Below, piece by piece: positions 33,062-44,180 of a stretch of DNA of 64,000 bases. A program made the translations under genes and the position numbers. The notes beneath the pieces were generated by a model. That model saw nothing but the letters and a program-made list of their open reading frames with translations. It made no database searches and had not been told where the DNA came from. The stretch covers positions 146,540,025 to 146,604,024 of the forward strand of contig NC_134539.1 of assembly GCF_050624435.1 (NCBI RefSeq), written 5' to 3'. This stretch comes from Tenrec ecaudatus. Its lineage: Eukaryota > Chordata > Mammalia > Afrosoricida > Tenrecidae. Position 1 is the stretch's first letter; each line of letters opens with the position of its first letter.

Positions 33062-36000
33062 AGCCCGGATGTAGTGTCACACACACACACACACAGCCCT
33101 GGTGGTGGAGTGTTTACATGTTGAGGGCAAGAGGCGGCGGCTTCTACTCTGAAAGTCCCAGCCTCAGGAAGTCCACAGGGGACGTTCTACCCTGTCCTGT
33201 CCTGTCGGGTTGCTGTGCGTCGGCCTCGACTCTGGCAGTAGGTGGATGCGCTATATATGCAAAACATACATGTATGTGCATATACATCCAGCTAACCGAA
33301 AGCACACACAGCTGAGTCACTGCGGCTCCTCGGCTGCACCCTGTGCTCTTGGTTTCCTGCTTGTCTCAAAGTGTCAGGAGAAAATGCACAGAGACACTGT
33401 TTTATCCGCACCATGGACATTTTCGACCCAGGTCTTAAAAAATGTACCTGGTGGCAGGTGCCCTCACTGGCCGTCATCTTGACCTTGGAGGACGGGGCGG
33501 AGCGGCCCCTGTGGATTTCCGAGCCTGTCACTCATTACGGGGTACAAAGCCTCGTCTTTCCCCTGAGGAGCAGCTGGTGGTTTCGAACGGCTGTCCTTGC
33601 TCTTTAGTACCCTCACGCGTAACCGCTGTGCCAACGGGGCTCCCTACGGGCTTTTAAGGAAGAGTGCCTGCCTCGGTTTCCCTGGATGTGTTCCAGGGTC
33701 TTATACTCCTCCGGCAATAGCCAGCCCATCAGTGCTGGAGCATCTCTTTGGTGCCGGGGCAGGCAGGTCTTCCCCCCAGGAAACTCGCAGTCCACCGGGT
33801 CTCTCTCCAGCACCACGGTTCCCTTTAAAAACTCAACGCACGAGGAAAGTTGGAAGAATCACTTTCACCCATTCCCGAAATGGAGTGCTGAGCGTTTTCG
33901 TCTGTATCTCAGTTCTTTCACTCTATTAATACACATTCCTTTAAAAAACTGGGCATTATCGGGGCCCAGGTGGCTCCGTGGGTTAGTGGGAACTAACGCA
34001 AAGAACAGTGGTTCGAATCCACCACCCGTCCCGTGGAAGAAAGATGTGCAAACTGCTCCCATAAAGGACAGGCTTGGAAATCCTCCCGGAGCAGTTGCCC
34101 TCTGTCCTATAGGGCTGCCGGGAGCTGAGACAGACTTCAGGGCAACACGTACGAAACGAAGGGGCTTCAAAGGGATTGTGGCAAAATTCTGTTATGTTCT
34201 CCCAGGAGTATATTTATCTTTCACATGAAGTGATTTCAGTAAAACAGTGCCCAAAGTTTTAAAAACTAAACAGTACTAGCAACCTTTCAATAAAATCGGT
34301 AGCCTATTATCTCAGTCCCTTTAAAACTCATTCCTCCTTAAAGGCACTGACTTATTTTTAATTCTTTTTAACAATGTTGTTGGCACTGCATCCACACAGC
34401 ATTCGGTCCAGTAGTTCAATGGTCTCAAGAAGAGCGGCACAATCTTTACCACACTCTGTCTTAGAACGTTCTCTTCTGTCTTGCCCTCTATTATCTTTGA
34501 ATTGCACATTTCCACAGGCAGCTCGAAGTCCCCGTGCTCATGGGAAGATGATTATTAAAAAGGTTTGAATTTCTAAAATGGGAAGCAGGGAGGGTTAGAG
34601 ACGGGGCTTTCTACTCTCATAAAGGGCGACCGTCTGGGAAACTCACAGGGGTAGTTCGACCCTGTCCAGTGGGGTCGCTTGGAGTGGCACCGACTCGCTA
34701 GCTGGGAGTTTGTTTGTTTGTTTGTTTAATCCTAAAAGGAGCGTTGGCGGCATTGCTGGGCAAGCGTTTGATTGCTACCGGCAAGGTTGCTGGTTCAAAC
34801 CCAACACTGTATCTGTGGGAGAAAGGCGTGACGATGGGCTTCCAGGCGATGATGGGCTTGGGAATCCTGTGGGAACAGTTCTCTGTCTGTAGGCCACGAG
34901 GATTTCCAGGTTTGGAAATGACTTGAGGGTAACGGGTATCATACGAGGGACTTCTCAACATTTGTGGAAAATTCTATCATCTCAATTCCATTTTCCCACA
35001 AACATTTTGAAGTCTCCACACATGAGGGCAAACCCCTATTCAAAGGGCCTGAATTCCTGAAGTGGGAAGTAGGAAGGAGGTGCCCTACAAATGTTCTGGA
35101 AAACAGAGGGTTAAAAACAGCTTTGGCTAGGGGCTGTTGGGCCCATTCCACCTGACAGTGACCCCAGCAGGGCAGAGTTGAAATGTGTCCCCAGCCCTAA
35201 TGGCACACTGGTTCCATGCTGGGCTGGTAACAGTAAGGTCAGCAGTTCGAAACCACCAGCCACTCCTGGGGGAAAGGTTTTCTATTCCTGGAGAGCGACC
35301 GTCTGGCAAACCCACAGGGGCGGTTCTACCCTGTCTTACAGGGTCTCCATGAGTCCGAATTGACTCCCAGGCAAGGAGTTTAAATCTTTATGAGAGCAAA
35401 CTCACCCAGAGCCACCGAGTGGGCCACAATGACCGCCCATCCAGTTAGCAGCCCAGCGCTTAACCAGTGCACCACCAGAACACACCAACCTTTCCTTAAA
35501 CACACCTTAGCTGACCACAAGACTAGCGGAGAGCCTCCCCACCCCCTGGCCCCCCCTCCGGTCCACATACCTGGTGCAAAAGCAAACACTGCAAAACACT
35601 CTCCTGTAGAGGCCACCGCCGTCACCACTGAGCGCCTTTTGTCAAAGTACTGCGACAGAATCGTGACCGTTGGCAGGAAGCTGAAGCAGTATCCCAAACC
35701 TGGGAGGGGAAGCCAACACGCCTGGTGAGAACCACATGCTATGTGGAAGGAGGGGCTCAAGGACTCTGGTCTCTCGCTTCTGTTTCTTAAACCCCAAGTG
35801 CCGACTGCCAGGCCGTCCCTTCTGGAGACTAGTGATGTCGCAAGGAAAAAAGTCAGTCCCTCGAGACGTCTGAAGAAGCCCTACCACCATCTCAGGGTGC
35901 CTGGAGCTTGTAGTCACCAGCCGCCATAGCCACGTGCACACAAGGCAACCAAAACATGGTTGTGGCATCAGCACTGGTGGGGGCGGGGGGGAGGCCGGCT

Positions 36001-39000
36001 CCCTGTCAGTACACTGCAAGCACCACAGCCTCCTCCAACCTGAGACCAGAGGAACTAGGTGGTGCCCGGCGACTGGAGCCCACTGCCGCCATGATCATGT
36101 CCTCCCTTCTCAGTGAGGCTTGCCTGCATTCCTGCTGAGCCTTGCCGCTCCCCACCCAGAGCATTAAAAAAAATGTCTCCTGGCTTTTCCAATCTAAATT
36201 TACGCGGTCCCTTTTTCAAAGGTGTAAAATTCACAATGAGCACAACGTGCCGTTGTGTGTTTGGTGCAAGTGTACCAGAGAATTAGATTTCTGAATCAAT
36301 AGGTCATATACCAATTTTTCAGCAACTTTGGCTGCACCCCGCCCCACACTCTCACCCTACCCCCCGCCACGTGTCAGCACTGTTCCCATTTCTTCCCGGG
36401 CTGCTTCCTTCCCAATCCTGTTTTCCCTGGCCCTCCCATCTGCTCATCTTTGGTTCTGGGCAAATGTTCCCCTTTTGGTCAAAGATTGTTAATTATTCTG
36501 AGGAACTCGTTCTTCCTGTTGTTGGGCGGGGGGGTGTCTCGTCCGCCTGGCTGCCCCGTGGTGCCTTGACCTGCAGTGAGTTTCCACTTAGAAAGCTGTC
36601 CATCTCCAGGCAGCTGTTTGGGAGTTCCTCTAGCCTCTCTCCAACCAGTAAGTTTGGTCTTTTAAATTTTTTTTAACTTTGCTGTTGTGGATTGATTTTC
36701 TCATGTTAAACCATCCTTGCCTGCCTGGCATGATGCCCAGTTGGTAGTGGCACATTGTTTTGTTTGTTTTTTCCCCATGCTGTTGAATTCTATTGGCTGG
36801 AGGTTTGTTGAGAAGTTTTGCCTCTGTATTCATGAGGGATGTTGTTGTGTGGTGCCAGGGCGTCACGGTGAGTTCTGACTCATCGTGAACTTGGGCACAA
36901 CAGAAGGAGACACTGTCTGGCCCTGTGTTAGTTTAGGCAGGTAGTGTATTTCTCGAAACCTGTCTATTTCCAATTTGCTGGCGTACAGTTTCTCATACTA
37001 TTGTGATCCTTTTTATTTTCGGTGGCTCTATTGTAGTATCACCCACCCATTCCATTTCTTCTCTGGGTTACTTCTTTTGTCAAATGGTGAATGTATGATT
37101 TTCAATTTCATCGATCATGCCCAAGAACCAACTTCCAATCTTGTTGAGCCTTTTGACAGTTTCTCTGTTTTCTGGTTCATTTATTTCTAAATCTTTATTA
37201 GGCCTTTTCTTCTGGTGGCTAAGACACAACTGTTACTGTTTTGCGTAAGACCTCCCTACTTTTGGAAATGAGTTTTTTGGTATTTGTAGAACCGGGACAA
37301 AGAAAAGCATGTGCATCTTAACTAAATATCCGTATCTATCTATCTTGTGGGTGCTTTTCCAGGGGAAAAACGTTTCTCTTCCACCAAGGATAAGTCCAGC
37401 ATCCCATGCCCTCCTCCACCGCCTAAGCTCCCCAGAGCCCTGGTTAGAGATGTACTGGCTACAGAAAATCACGTCTTTGGTTATAAAATGGTGTCTTTCA
37501 GACATGATGGCAAAATAATGCCAAAGAGAAATGATCACTGGTGAATTAAAAACCAAACCAAAACTCTTGGGCACCTGAGATTGCAGCTCTTACATCTCCT
37601 GGAGTCCAGAAGCCCTAATCAAAAGCCATGCTCTAATTTTAGAGGGGAAAAGCCAAGAAAGGAGAAATACAAGCTGCAGGCGCTTGGTGTGACTTGCCAT
37701 TGATTGATCCTCGCCCATGGTGACCCCAGTGGGTAGAGCAGAGCACTCCACAGGGTTGTCAAGGCCGCAGTGCGTCTGGGTGTCTTGGAACCACGCCGCT
37801 GGCTGGCAGGCAAGCACTGGTATTTGCGCCACGCAGGGACTCCAGCCAGGCAGGACGAGGGTTCAATGCCAGCCCCTTCCTCTTCCAACCCAGAAACGAC
37901 GTCTCCAGAGCACCTGGCTGGAGGAGGAACACTTACCAGAGATGACCCCGACGGAGATGTACATGTGGTACACGGCCTGTGAGAAGGAGGCCAGCACCAT
38001 TCCCGTGGTGACCAGCAGCCCTCCCACGACCACCACGGGCCGGTGTCCGAATCGGTTGGTCAGGACGGTGGAGAGGGGAGCTGCATGGAAAGAACAGACA
38101 AGCCATCTTTTAACTCAGTGCTTCTCCACCCGCCTCTCACCGCTGCCCTTTCGTACACTTCCTCATGTGGTGGGGACCCCCCAGCCATAGCAGGGCTTTC
38201 GTTGCTACTTACGGTCATTTTGCTACTGCTATGAATCGGGTGACCCCTGAGAAAGGGTCGTTTGACCCCCAAAGGGGTTGCGACCCAAAGGTCGGGAACC
38301 GCTGTTTTAACTGCAGCAGCGCTGGCCCCACTCAGATTTCCCCTTTCAAGCCGTGAATGTGAGAGACAGTGTCAAACACATCATCAATCTCCTGCAATGC
38401 CTACTGAAGTCAGTTTTATTTATCATGAAGTCAGTCTTATTTATAAATAAAATTCTTTTATGCATTTATTTTATATTGACTATTTATTCAGAGATTCTCT
38501 TCCTGAACAAAGAGGTGACCTTAAAATCATGATCTCCGGTAAGAAAGAAAAAACCAGACTCATGAGAATTAACCTGAGAGAAAACTTCCTGAGGCATTCT
38601 TATATTGGTTGGATTCAGACAATACCCTCCAGGGCTCCTTAGAGAGAGCGGGAGGGCTCGTGTTTAAACGTTAGGCCTTTCTCAGATGAAAGATTCTGAC
38701 TCACCACGAAATGCCTACAGCATGAGGTATGCATTTGATTTGTGATCCATGGTGAAGATGACAATCGGCTTTATTGACAATGAAATGGTTTTACTTATGA
38801 AAAAAATGGGTTCACCAGGAATTTACGATGATGCAGAAATGATTGCTTGAATTTTTTTTTTTATATACCTGTTGCTTGGGATTATTTCTACAAAGCTCCG
38901 TTTAGGGCTAAATTCTAGCGTCGCTTCTGCTGACGGCCACCTCTCAGGGAGACCTACAGGAGAAAAGCTGCGGCGTGGGTTAAGGCAGTGGATGACGTGT

Positions 39001-42000
39001 CCCTTGCTTAGCTCCCTCCTAGACTCTCCCATGCTTTATTGTGGTCTCCCGTGGTTACTGAGCAGAGCCCAGGCCGTGGCCGCCCGATGTTCAGCAGAGC
39101 AAATGCTGGCTGGTCCTGAGCCGCCTCCATGAAGACCCACAGGGTTTTCACCGGCTGATTTTCAGCATGTCTTTCTTTCTGGTCCTTTCTTCTCGGTCTG
39201 GAAGCTCGGCTGAATCCTGTTCAGCACCGTCGTTGTTAGGTGCCGCTATGCTGGCTCTGACTCACAGCAGACCTGTCTATGTGCAGCAGAGCAGAACACC
39301 GCTCCGTCCTGCACCAGCCTCACCACTGTTCCTGCGTCGGAGCCCATGATTGCAGGCATGGTGCCCGTCATCTTGTTGAGAGCCTTCCTCTTTTTCTCCC
39401 CCTGTTACCAAGCATGATGTCCTTCTCCAAGGACTAGCCTCTTCTGAGAACATGTCCAAAGCAGGTGACGGGAAGTCTCACCATCTCTGCCTCTAAGGAG
39501 CATTTTGGCCGTACTTCTTCCAAGGCAGATTAGTTGGCTCATTTGGCTGACCATCGTTCTTGGAATGTCTTTGCCCGTCAACACCATAATTCAAATGCAT
39601 CGATTCTCCTTTGGTCTCCCTTATTCAATGCCCAACTTTCACATGCATATGAGGGGATTGAGAATACCATGGGTTGGGTCAGGTGCACCTTAGTCCTCAA
39701 GGTAACATCCTTGCTTCTGAACACTGTAAAGGTGTCTTTGTGCAGCAGTTACCCAATGCGATGCATAGTTTGACCTTTTGACTGCTGCTTCCACGAACAT
39801 TGATTGTGGATCCAAGCAAGACAAAATCCATCAACCTTTTCTCCCCTTATCGTGATGCTACCTCTTGGCGCAGTGGTGAGGGTTTTGGTCTTCTTTACAT
39901 TGAGTTGTAAACCACACTGAAGGCTGCAATCTCTGATCTGCATCAGCAAGTGCTTCAAGTCCTCCTTACTTTCAGCAAGCAAGGGTGTGTCATCCGCATC
40001 ACCATAGGTTCTTAATAAGCCTTCCTCCAGTCCTGATGCTGGGTTCTTCTTCATACAATCAGCTTCTCTGATATGTGCTAGGTGCACACACTGAATCCGT
40101 ATGGCCAGCGGATTACCAACCCGATGCACACCACTTCTGATTTAAACCAAGCAGTAGTTTCTTGTTCTGTTCTCACAAGGGCCTCTTGATCCATGTCGAG
40201 GTTCTCCGTGAGCACCATGAAGCATTCTGGAATTCCCATTCTCCTCAAGGCTATCTATTGTTTGTTATGGTCCACAGTCAAATACCACAAGATGACCAAT
40301 AAAACACAAGTAAACATCTCTCTGATACCCTTTGAGCCAAGATCCATCTGACATCAGCAATGACAGTCCTTGTTCCACATCCTCGTCTGAATCCAGCCTG
40401 AACCTCTGGCAGCTCCCTGTCAGTGCATTTTTGCAATTCATCTTGGATGATCTTCAGCAACATTTTACTCCGTTGTCTATGCCAAGACATTTGGAAGACA
40501 GCTACTTGGCCAACTGACTGGAAGAGATCCGGCTATGTAGCTATTCCCAACAGAAAGGTGACCCAAAAGAATGAGCAAATTACAGAAGAGTATCATTGAT
40601 ATCACATGCAAGTAAAATTTTGCTGATGATCATCCAACAACAGTTGTAGCAGGTCAGCATATGAGCAGCCAATCAAGGCTCCTTGGCCAGCCAGGCGATG
40701 GTTGTGCTGAGTTTCATCTTCCAGGAGTCCAACCTCAGACTCCCACATACATATTGAACTTCGACCATGGAACCATTAATGGTCCCCTATTATTATACCT
40801 CAATAATAATATTTTAAAAAAATATCTAGCTCACTGCCATTGAGTTGTTTCCAACTATAAGTGATTCTAGATGACAGGTGGGGCTGTCTCTCTGGAATTC
40901 CAAGTCTTTCAATATTGACAGGAGTAGAAGGCCCCATCTTTCTCCCAAGGAACTGCTGGCGGCTTCCAACTGCTGACCCCGTGGTTAACAGCTCAGTGCC
41001 TAGTTGAATGTGCTAACAGGACTCCTTCCTGTTACTATGTCAACGATCTTTTAATCTGGCAGATTAGGTTTCTAGTTATGTGTTACTGAAGCTAACATCA
41101 ATACTGACTTGAAAGAGCCATTAAAAGAGCCCCAGTGGCTTAGTGGATTAACGTATTGGGCTGCCCACTTTAAGGTTGGCAGTTCAAAGTCACCAGCTGC
41201 TCCACAGGAGAAAGATGAGGCTTTCTATTCCTGTACAGAGCTACAGTCTCGGAAACCCACAGAGGCAGTTCTACTCTGTCCAACAGTCACTATGAATCAT
41301 AATCAACTTGATGGCATTGAGCTGAGATGGGACCAACAGAGTTAGGGGGAACACAGAGCATGCTGGGTGGAGTGCTAGTTCAAGGTGAGGCAACTCTGAC
41401 TCAAGGGGATTCATGCGTGACTGGACAGGAAAACAAAAATGGGATTAAAATTTGCCAGTCAGTCTATAATACTCTCATGCATGTTAGCAGCTCATAATGA
41501 AAGTACTAACATGACTTTTAGGCTGTGTGTTGGCTCAGAGGATTAACCACTAGACTGTACTACTAATAAAAGAAAAAAATGGTTTTTAAAGAGAAAGTTG
41601 AGATCGACTACGTTGTTCTCTTAAGTTGCAAAAACAGCTCAAGCTCAAGCTTCAGGATTTTCTTTTTATGCAGATTCCCAAATGTGAAGCGTTAGTTGTT
41701 TATTCAAATTTTCTTTCAGAGAAAGTAAGCCGTCCTGCAATTTAAAAATCAAATATTTTCATACGAAATAAAAAGGAGGGTGGAGTGATCGTTCAGTGGG
41801 AGAATGCTTGCCTTCTGTGCTGGAGATCCAAGTTTAATGCCCATCTTAAGCATCTACCTGTGTGTTGATGGGGGCTGGGATGTTGCCGTGAGGCTGGACA
41901 GGCTTTAGCGGGGCTTCCAGAGTAAGACAGACTAAGAAGAAAGACCTGGCAATCTACTTCCAGTAATCAGCCAACGAAAACCCTATGGTCCCGTCTGCAG

Positions 42001-43254
42001 TCCTTCAGGGGAGTGGCGTGGACCCGATCCCCAGGCTTGCTTTCTGTCGTGCATGGGCACCCAGGACTCAGGCAGCCCCTGGACAGCAGCTATCAACAGC
42101 AAGGCACCATTCCGCTGGAAGTAGGCGCTCGTCCATGAAACTCTGAGTCACCAGAGAGCATCGGGCCGAATACCAGAAGTTCCTTCTTCCCCCGCAGGCA
42201 AACCAGGCGGGCGCTTCTTTGACCCTACTTGTCTACGGCTGGAAGCTCCATTCTCAGAAGTGTTAGCTCACTTGAAAGATAGCCATTCCTTGAAAGGATG
42301 AGAGGGCTTTAAGGTCCACCTTCGGAAGTAAGTTCCACGGTCTTGTCCCTCTCAGGAAGACTTCCCATGGCATTGCCGCCGCCTGACAGACAACCTTGCC
42401 CACTCATGTCCTAGTCGGCAAGGTCCAATTAGGCCTGCCAGGAAGCGTACCAAAAGCCTATATTTAGCTGATCCTGTTGCACAGCGGTTAATCCGTAAAG
42501 TCCTGTAGGGGATTCAGTCACCCGTGGACCACGTTTTTTAAGTTGATATTACGTCGTTTTATACAGCCCATGTCTCCTTTTCCTGTCTCCACGGAACACG
42601 TCTCCACTCGCTTCCCTCAGCGTGGCTTTATGGCGACACCAGGGAACAGTAGGTCCTGGATTTCCAGATGCTGCTGTGTTAGAACACGATTGTATCCCCA
42701 CAGGACTGGGCTTGCTCGCTCCCCTACAGCCCTGCGCGGTCTCTGCAGGCCATGCGTACCGTGCGTATCTATCTATGTTCGTACGCATGGCCCAGGGCAG
42801 GCATTTTGGGGCTAGCAAAGACGGATATTTTCTTCAGTGTATCGTGTCTCCTGCCAGCCCTCCCTACAAATCAAGTCACATCACTTCATCGTGGCTCCAA
42901 AGGACCAGCAGTTCCCCTATAAGGAAATACCTCACAGACACCCCCAAGTTCCATTTAGGCAGGTAGGCCAATCCATAGAGGCTGATGCCTGGTCTTGTGT
43001 GTAAACGGAAAGATGTACTAACCTGTAAACGTTAAGACAAACACACAGATTGATACTATCCATGAGATCCTGCTATTAGATTCATCAAAACTGTCCATCA
43101 AGTCATTGAAGAAGACCCCGAATGATTTGATGACGCCGTAGGTAAAGACTTCGATGAAGAAGAACGAAACGGCCACTGCCCAGCCCCATCCTCCGTCAGG
43201 CACTTGAGTGTAAACATTGGCTCTGGAGAAAAACTTTGGTTTCTTTTGTGTCAT
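29133..43254 (-). CDS. SLC16A6: SLC16A6, monocarboxylate transporter 7 (MCT7); complete five-exon coding region
   Basis: Coding exons, in transcript order, are 43254-43023, 38080-37937, 35699-35571, 32106-31291 and 29383-29133. All four introns are phase 1 with GT/AG ends. The joined frame is 1572 nt, 523 residues plus TGA, as in human SLC16A6. The N-terminus has the MCT signature DGGWGW (residues 20-25) at the start of TM1; the second family motif is YFDKRR (143-148). The large fourth exon carries the cytosolic loop ([20 protein letters not shown]) between TM6 and TM7 and most of the second six-helix bundle. The C-tail includes [15 protein letters not shown]. It is a 12-helix major-facilitator plasma-membrane protein; work on the family links MCT7 to ketone body (beta-hydroxybutyrate) and taurine transport. 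No disabling change is seen. It converges on AMZ2, as in human. Confidence 0.97.
29575..29760 (-). repeat. AfroSINE, SLC16A6 intron 4
   Basis: It runs from aaaactcactgccatcaagt to accaccaccaccacgcc, with an expanded CCA run in the tRNA-like head. Confidence 0.88.
29799..30098 (+). repeat. Two tandem plus-strand AfroSINEs
   Basis: Copy one runs 29799-29950 (ggtgccccggtgggttactt) and copy two 29961-30098 (accctggtgatggacgcagt with gttcgaaacaacaa). Each is missing part of its 3' end. Confidence 0.8.
30190..30392 (-). repeat. AfroSINE
   Basis: The 3' part is gcttctgactcacagcaacc and the head ends tatgccaccagggagcc. Confidence 0.85.
30458..30638 (-). repeat. AfroSINE
   Basis: It reads tggttctgactcataatgac and ends cgccgccatggctcc; the head is diverged. 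Confidence 0.75.
30985..31198 (-). repeat. AfroSINE next to SLC16A6 exon 4
   Basis: It reads ggctggtgggctcgaactgc and ends tatgccatcagggcccc, 93 bp short of the splice donor of exon 4. Confidence 0.8.
31291..32106 (-). CDS. SLC16A6: SLC16A6 coding exon 4, large loop and TM6-TM11
   Basis: The acceptor is tcccccctcaag and the donor is GTAATT. The 816-nt exon starts [11 protein letters not shown] and ends [14 protein letters not shown]. The cytosolic loop after TM6 is more diverged from human (Ala/Gly/Gln rich, for example [13 protein letters not shown]) than the flanking helices, as expected for this loop. The antisense open frames over this exon are by-products of its GC-rich codon use. Confidence 0.96.
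32215..32870 (+). mobile_element. LINE 3' end (L1-like), SLC16A6 intron 3
   Basis: A 5'-truncated sense copy ending gagccccccaataaaatgat (AATAAA at 32837-32842) with a short A-tail. A direct 16-bp duplication (gcttaagaatgatgagagc near 32741 and 32756) lies inside it. Confidence 0.85.
32868..33097 (+). repeat. Compound (CA)n minisatellite
   Basis: A short unit, ggatatagtgtcacacacac or close variants, is repeated five times (about 32871, 32950, 32983, 33012, 33066), each followed by a CA run of different length. It starts right at the LINE A-tail. Confidence 0.92.
33098..33240 (+). repeat. AfroSINE
   Basis: The head is agccctggtggtggagtgtt and the end is gtcggcctcgactctggcag. Its 5' edge abuts the CA array. 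Confidence 0.75.
33480..33643 (-). repeat. AfroSINE
   Basis: It reads agctggtggtttcgaacggc and ends tgtgccaacggggctcc. Confidence 0.82.
33960..34135 (+). repeat. AfroSINE
   Basis: The head is ggggcccaggtggctccgtg with B box gttcgaatccacc. Confidence 0.78.
34600..34928 (+). repeat. AfroSINE 3' half followed by a diverged AfroSINE
   Basis: The first, headless copy runs about 34600-34712 (gggctttctactctcataaa) and ends in a (GTTT)n tail. The second runs 34735-34928 and has ggttgctggttcaaacccaa. Confidence 0.65.
34942..35020. mobile_element. Mariner-like mini-element
   Basis: TA-flanked and palindromic: cgagggacttctcaacattt at the left versus ccacaaacattttgaagtct at the right. A related half copy may lie at 34150-34230. 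Confidence 0.65.
35193..35382 (+). repeat. AfroSINE
   Basis: It contains ggtcagcagttcgaaaccac and ends ccgaattgactcccaggcaa, followed by the splice-proximal region of exon 3. Confidence 0.85.
35398..35492 (-). repeat. AfroSINE, internally deleted
   Basis: Head (gcgcttaaccagtgcaccac) and tail (aaactcacccagagccaccg) are joined with the middle missing, 79 bp from the donor of SLC16A6 exon 3. Confidence 0.65.
35571..35699 (-). CDS. SLC16A6: SLC16A6 coding exon 3
   Basis: The acceptor is cccctcccag and the donor is GTATGT. It encodes [20 protein letters not shown] then [20 protein letters not shown], i.e. TM4, the second MCT signature loop and TM5. Confidence 0.95.
35701..36640. other. SLC16A6 intron 2, no recognised feature
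   Basis: Ordinary intronic sequence; nothing assigned. Confidence 0.45.
36640..37225 (-). mobile_element. Ancient L1 ORF2 fragment
   Basis: The text gaagttttgcctctgtattc, atgagggatg and later tttatttctaaatctttatt is L1 ORF2 read in reverse. It is interrupted at about 36850-36925 by a scrap resembling the RTE 3' end. Confidence 0.75.
37690..37848 (-). repeat. AfroSINE, variant ending in gcagggactcc
   Basis: It has ccatggtgaccccagtgggt and ends tttgcgccacgcagggactc, the subtype whose head reads cagggactcc rather than cagggctcc. It lies just upstream (on +) of exon 2. Confidence 0.65.
37937..38080 (-). CDS. SLC16A6: SLC16A6 coding exon 2
   Basis: The acceptor is tttccatgcag and the donor is GTAAGT. 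It encodes [20 protein letters not shown] to [10 protein letters not shown], covering TM2-TM3 and the conserved NRFGHR loop. The exon's acceptor side lies only 36 bp from a SPIN-like hAT insertion (38116-38304). Confidence 0.95.
38116..38304 (-). mobile_element. SPIN-like non-autonomous hAT element with exact 8-bp duplication
   Basis: The ends are cagtgcttctccacc and ggtcgggaaccgctg. The 189-bp element is bounded by TTTTAACT at both 38108-38115 and 38305-38312. Internal text cccccaaaggggttgcgacc is diagnostic. It lies in SLC16A6 intron 1, 35 bp from exon 2. Confidence 0.93.
38313..39115. other. SLC16A6 intron 1, AT-rich, no recognised feature
   Basis: Contains a short direct repeat (cagttttatttatcatgaag and cagtcttatttataaataaa near 38411) but no gene. 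Confidence 0.45.
39128..39228 (-). repeat. Long AfroSINE fragment
   Basis: The text ctcggtctggaagctcggct and ttcagcaccgtcg is the middle of the long SINE in reverse, abutting the RTE 3' end. Confidence 0.6.
39231..40640 (-). mobile_element. RTE/BovB-type LINE, longest copy (about 1.4 kb)
   Basis: The 3' end is gttgttaggtgccgctatgc. Minus-strand text gives RT segments in order: [20 protein letters not shown] (about 40425-40370), [20 protein letters not shown] (about 40040-39980, the catalytic ADD), then the [11 protein letters not shown] region and the C-terminal LGK-like part. Stops and frameshifts make it inactive. Confidence 0.88.
40830..41026 (-). repeat. AfroSINE
   Basis: It reads gctcactgccattgagttgt to tgctaacaggactcc. 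Confidence 0.82.
41128..41325 (+). repeat. AfroSINE
   Basis: The head is agagccccagtggcttagtg, with an intact middle (ggctttctattcctgtacag) and the 3' end caacttgatggcattgag. Confidence 0.88.
41782..42112 (+). repeat. Long AfroSINE, near full length
   Basis: It begins tcgttcagtgggagaatgct (tRNA-like), has agaaagacctggcaatctac in the middle and ends cagcagctatcaacagcaag, an RTE-like tail. Confidence 0.88.
42113..43020. other. SLC16A6 intron 1 next to the first coding exon
   Basis: No exon or repeat identified. Confidence 0.45.
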
Positions 43255-43261
43255 TCTTGAT
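43023..43261 (-). CDS. SLC16A6: SLC16A6 first coding exon (includes 7 nt of 5' UTR)
   Basis: On the minus strand the acceptor ctttttattgcag precedes ATCAAGA and the ATG (43254-43252). The donor after ACA-G is GTTAGT at 43022-43021. It encodes [20 protein letters not shown] and the first transmembrane helix with the GGWGW motif. Confidence 0.95.
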
Positions 43262-43414
43262 CTGCAATAAAAAGAGACAGTGAGCTTGGGGGGCGGATGC
43301 GGCCCAATCCTCTTTAGCAAAAGGCCAGGAGTCACCTCACCAGTCGACAAAACCCGTATCACAGGTGCTTCCCGTTGCTGAATTTTTCAACTGTGTCCCT
43401 TTAGACACCTGAGG

Positions 43415-43605
43415 AAGGCAGCCTTGATGACACAATGATTAAAATGGCCCACTATGAACTGAGAGGTCGCCGGTTCGAACTCACCAAGAGAAAGAGGCGG
43501 CAGAGGGCTTTTTTAAGGATTCGCAGCCGTGGAAACCCTGGGAGAGAGGGCGACTCTGTCCGTAGGCTCACTGCAAGTCAGAATTGACTGGAAGGCCAAA
43601 GGTTT
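43415..43605 (+). repeat. AfroSINE in the SLC16A6 5' intron
   Basis: It contains gaggtcgccggttcgaactc and ends gtcagaattgactggaaggc. Confidence 0.78.
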
Positions 43606-44027
43606 TAATTTTTTAATGAGTCGGACTGGACTCGAGGGCACAAACCAACCCAAGGTGCTTTAAGAAGCTCCTGTGGGGGCGGGCCGGGGGGGGGCAGCTA
43701 AGGCCTCTGCATTTTGCTGTGTGGCGCCTGAGAGTGAATGGCAGGTGCATAGTTTAGAAGGTAGGCTGAGCACCTAGAGAAGCCTGGTCATTCTCAGTCC
43801 AGACATGGAAAGCAGCCCATTTCAGGTGGGAGCCAGGAGCCCGCCACGTCCCCCTTCCTTCATCCTCGGCCTTGAACAAGTCCTTCTCTGGACCCAGCAG
43901 AGGAGGGAAAACAAGGGCCCCAAGGTAAAGATTTGGATGCGTGAGAACTAAACTCAAAAGGTTTAGAGGGGCCTTTTGACCCTGAGACTTGGTAGCCCGG
44001 ACTGCTGCTGGGTCCTTCCAAGAACCT

Positions 44028-44180
44028 CACCACCGCTGGGTCGGTCCCCACTCACTGTGAGTCTATTGGACAGAGCAGCGCCCTCCCTGGAGACCTCCAG
44101 GCCTGGGACTCTTTACAAGGCTACATCTTTTGAACGGCTGACCTTGTGATTCGCAGACCAATGCGACCAGGGCTCTCAGA
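44028..44180 (-). repeat. AfroSINE
   Basis: It reads tctattggacagagcagcgc and ends atgcgaccagggctc. Confidence 0.7.

Noticed and set aside
32720..33315. Cys-Val and Thr-His repeat proteins
   Set aside because: Translations of the CA microsatellite on either strand.
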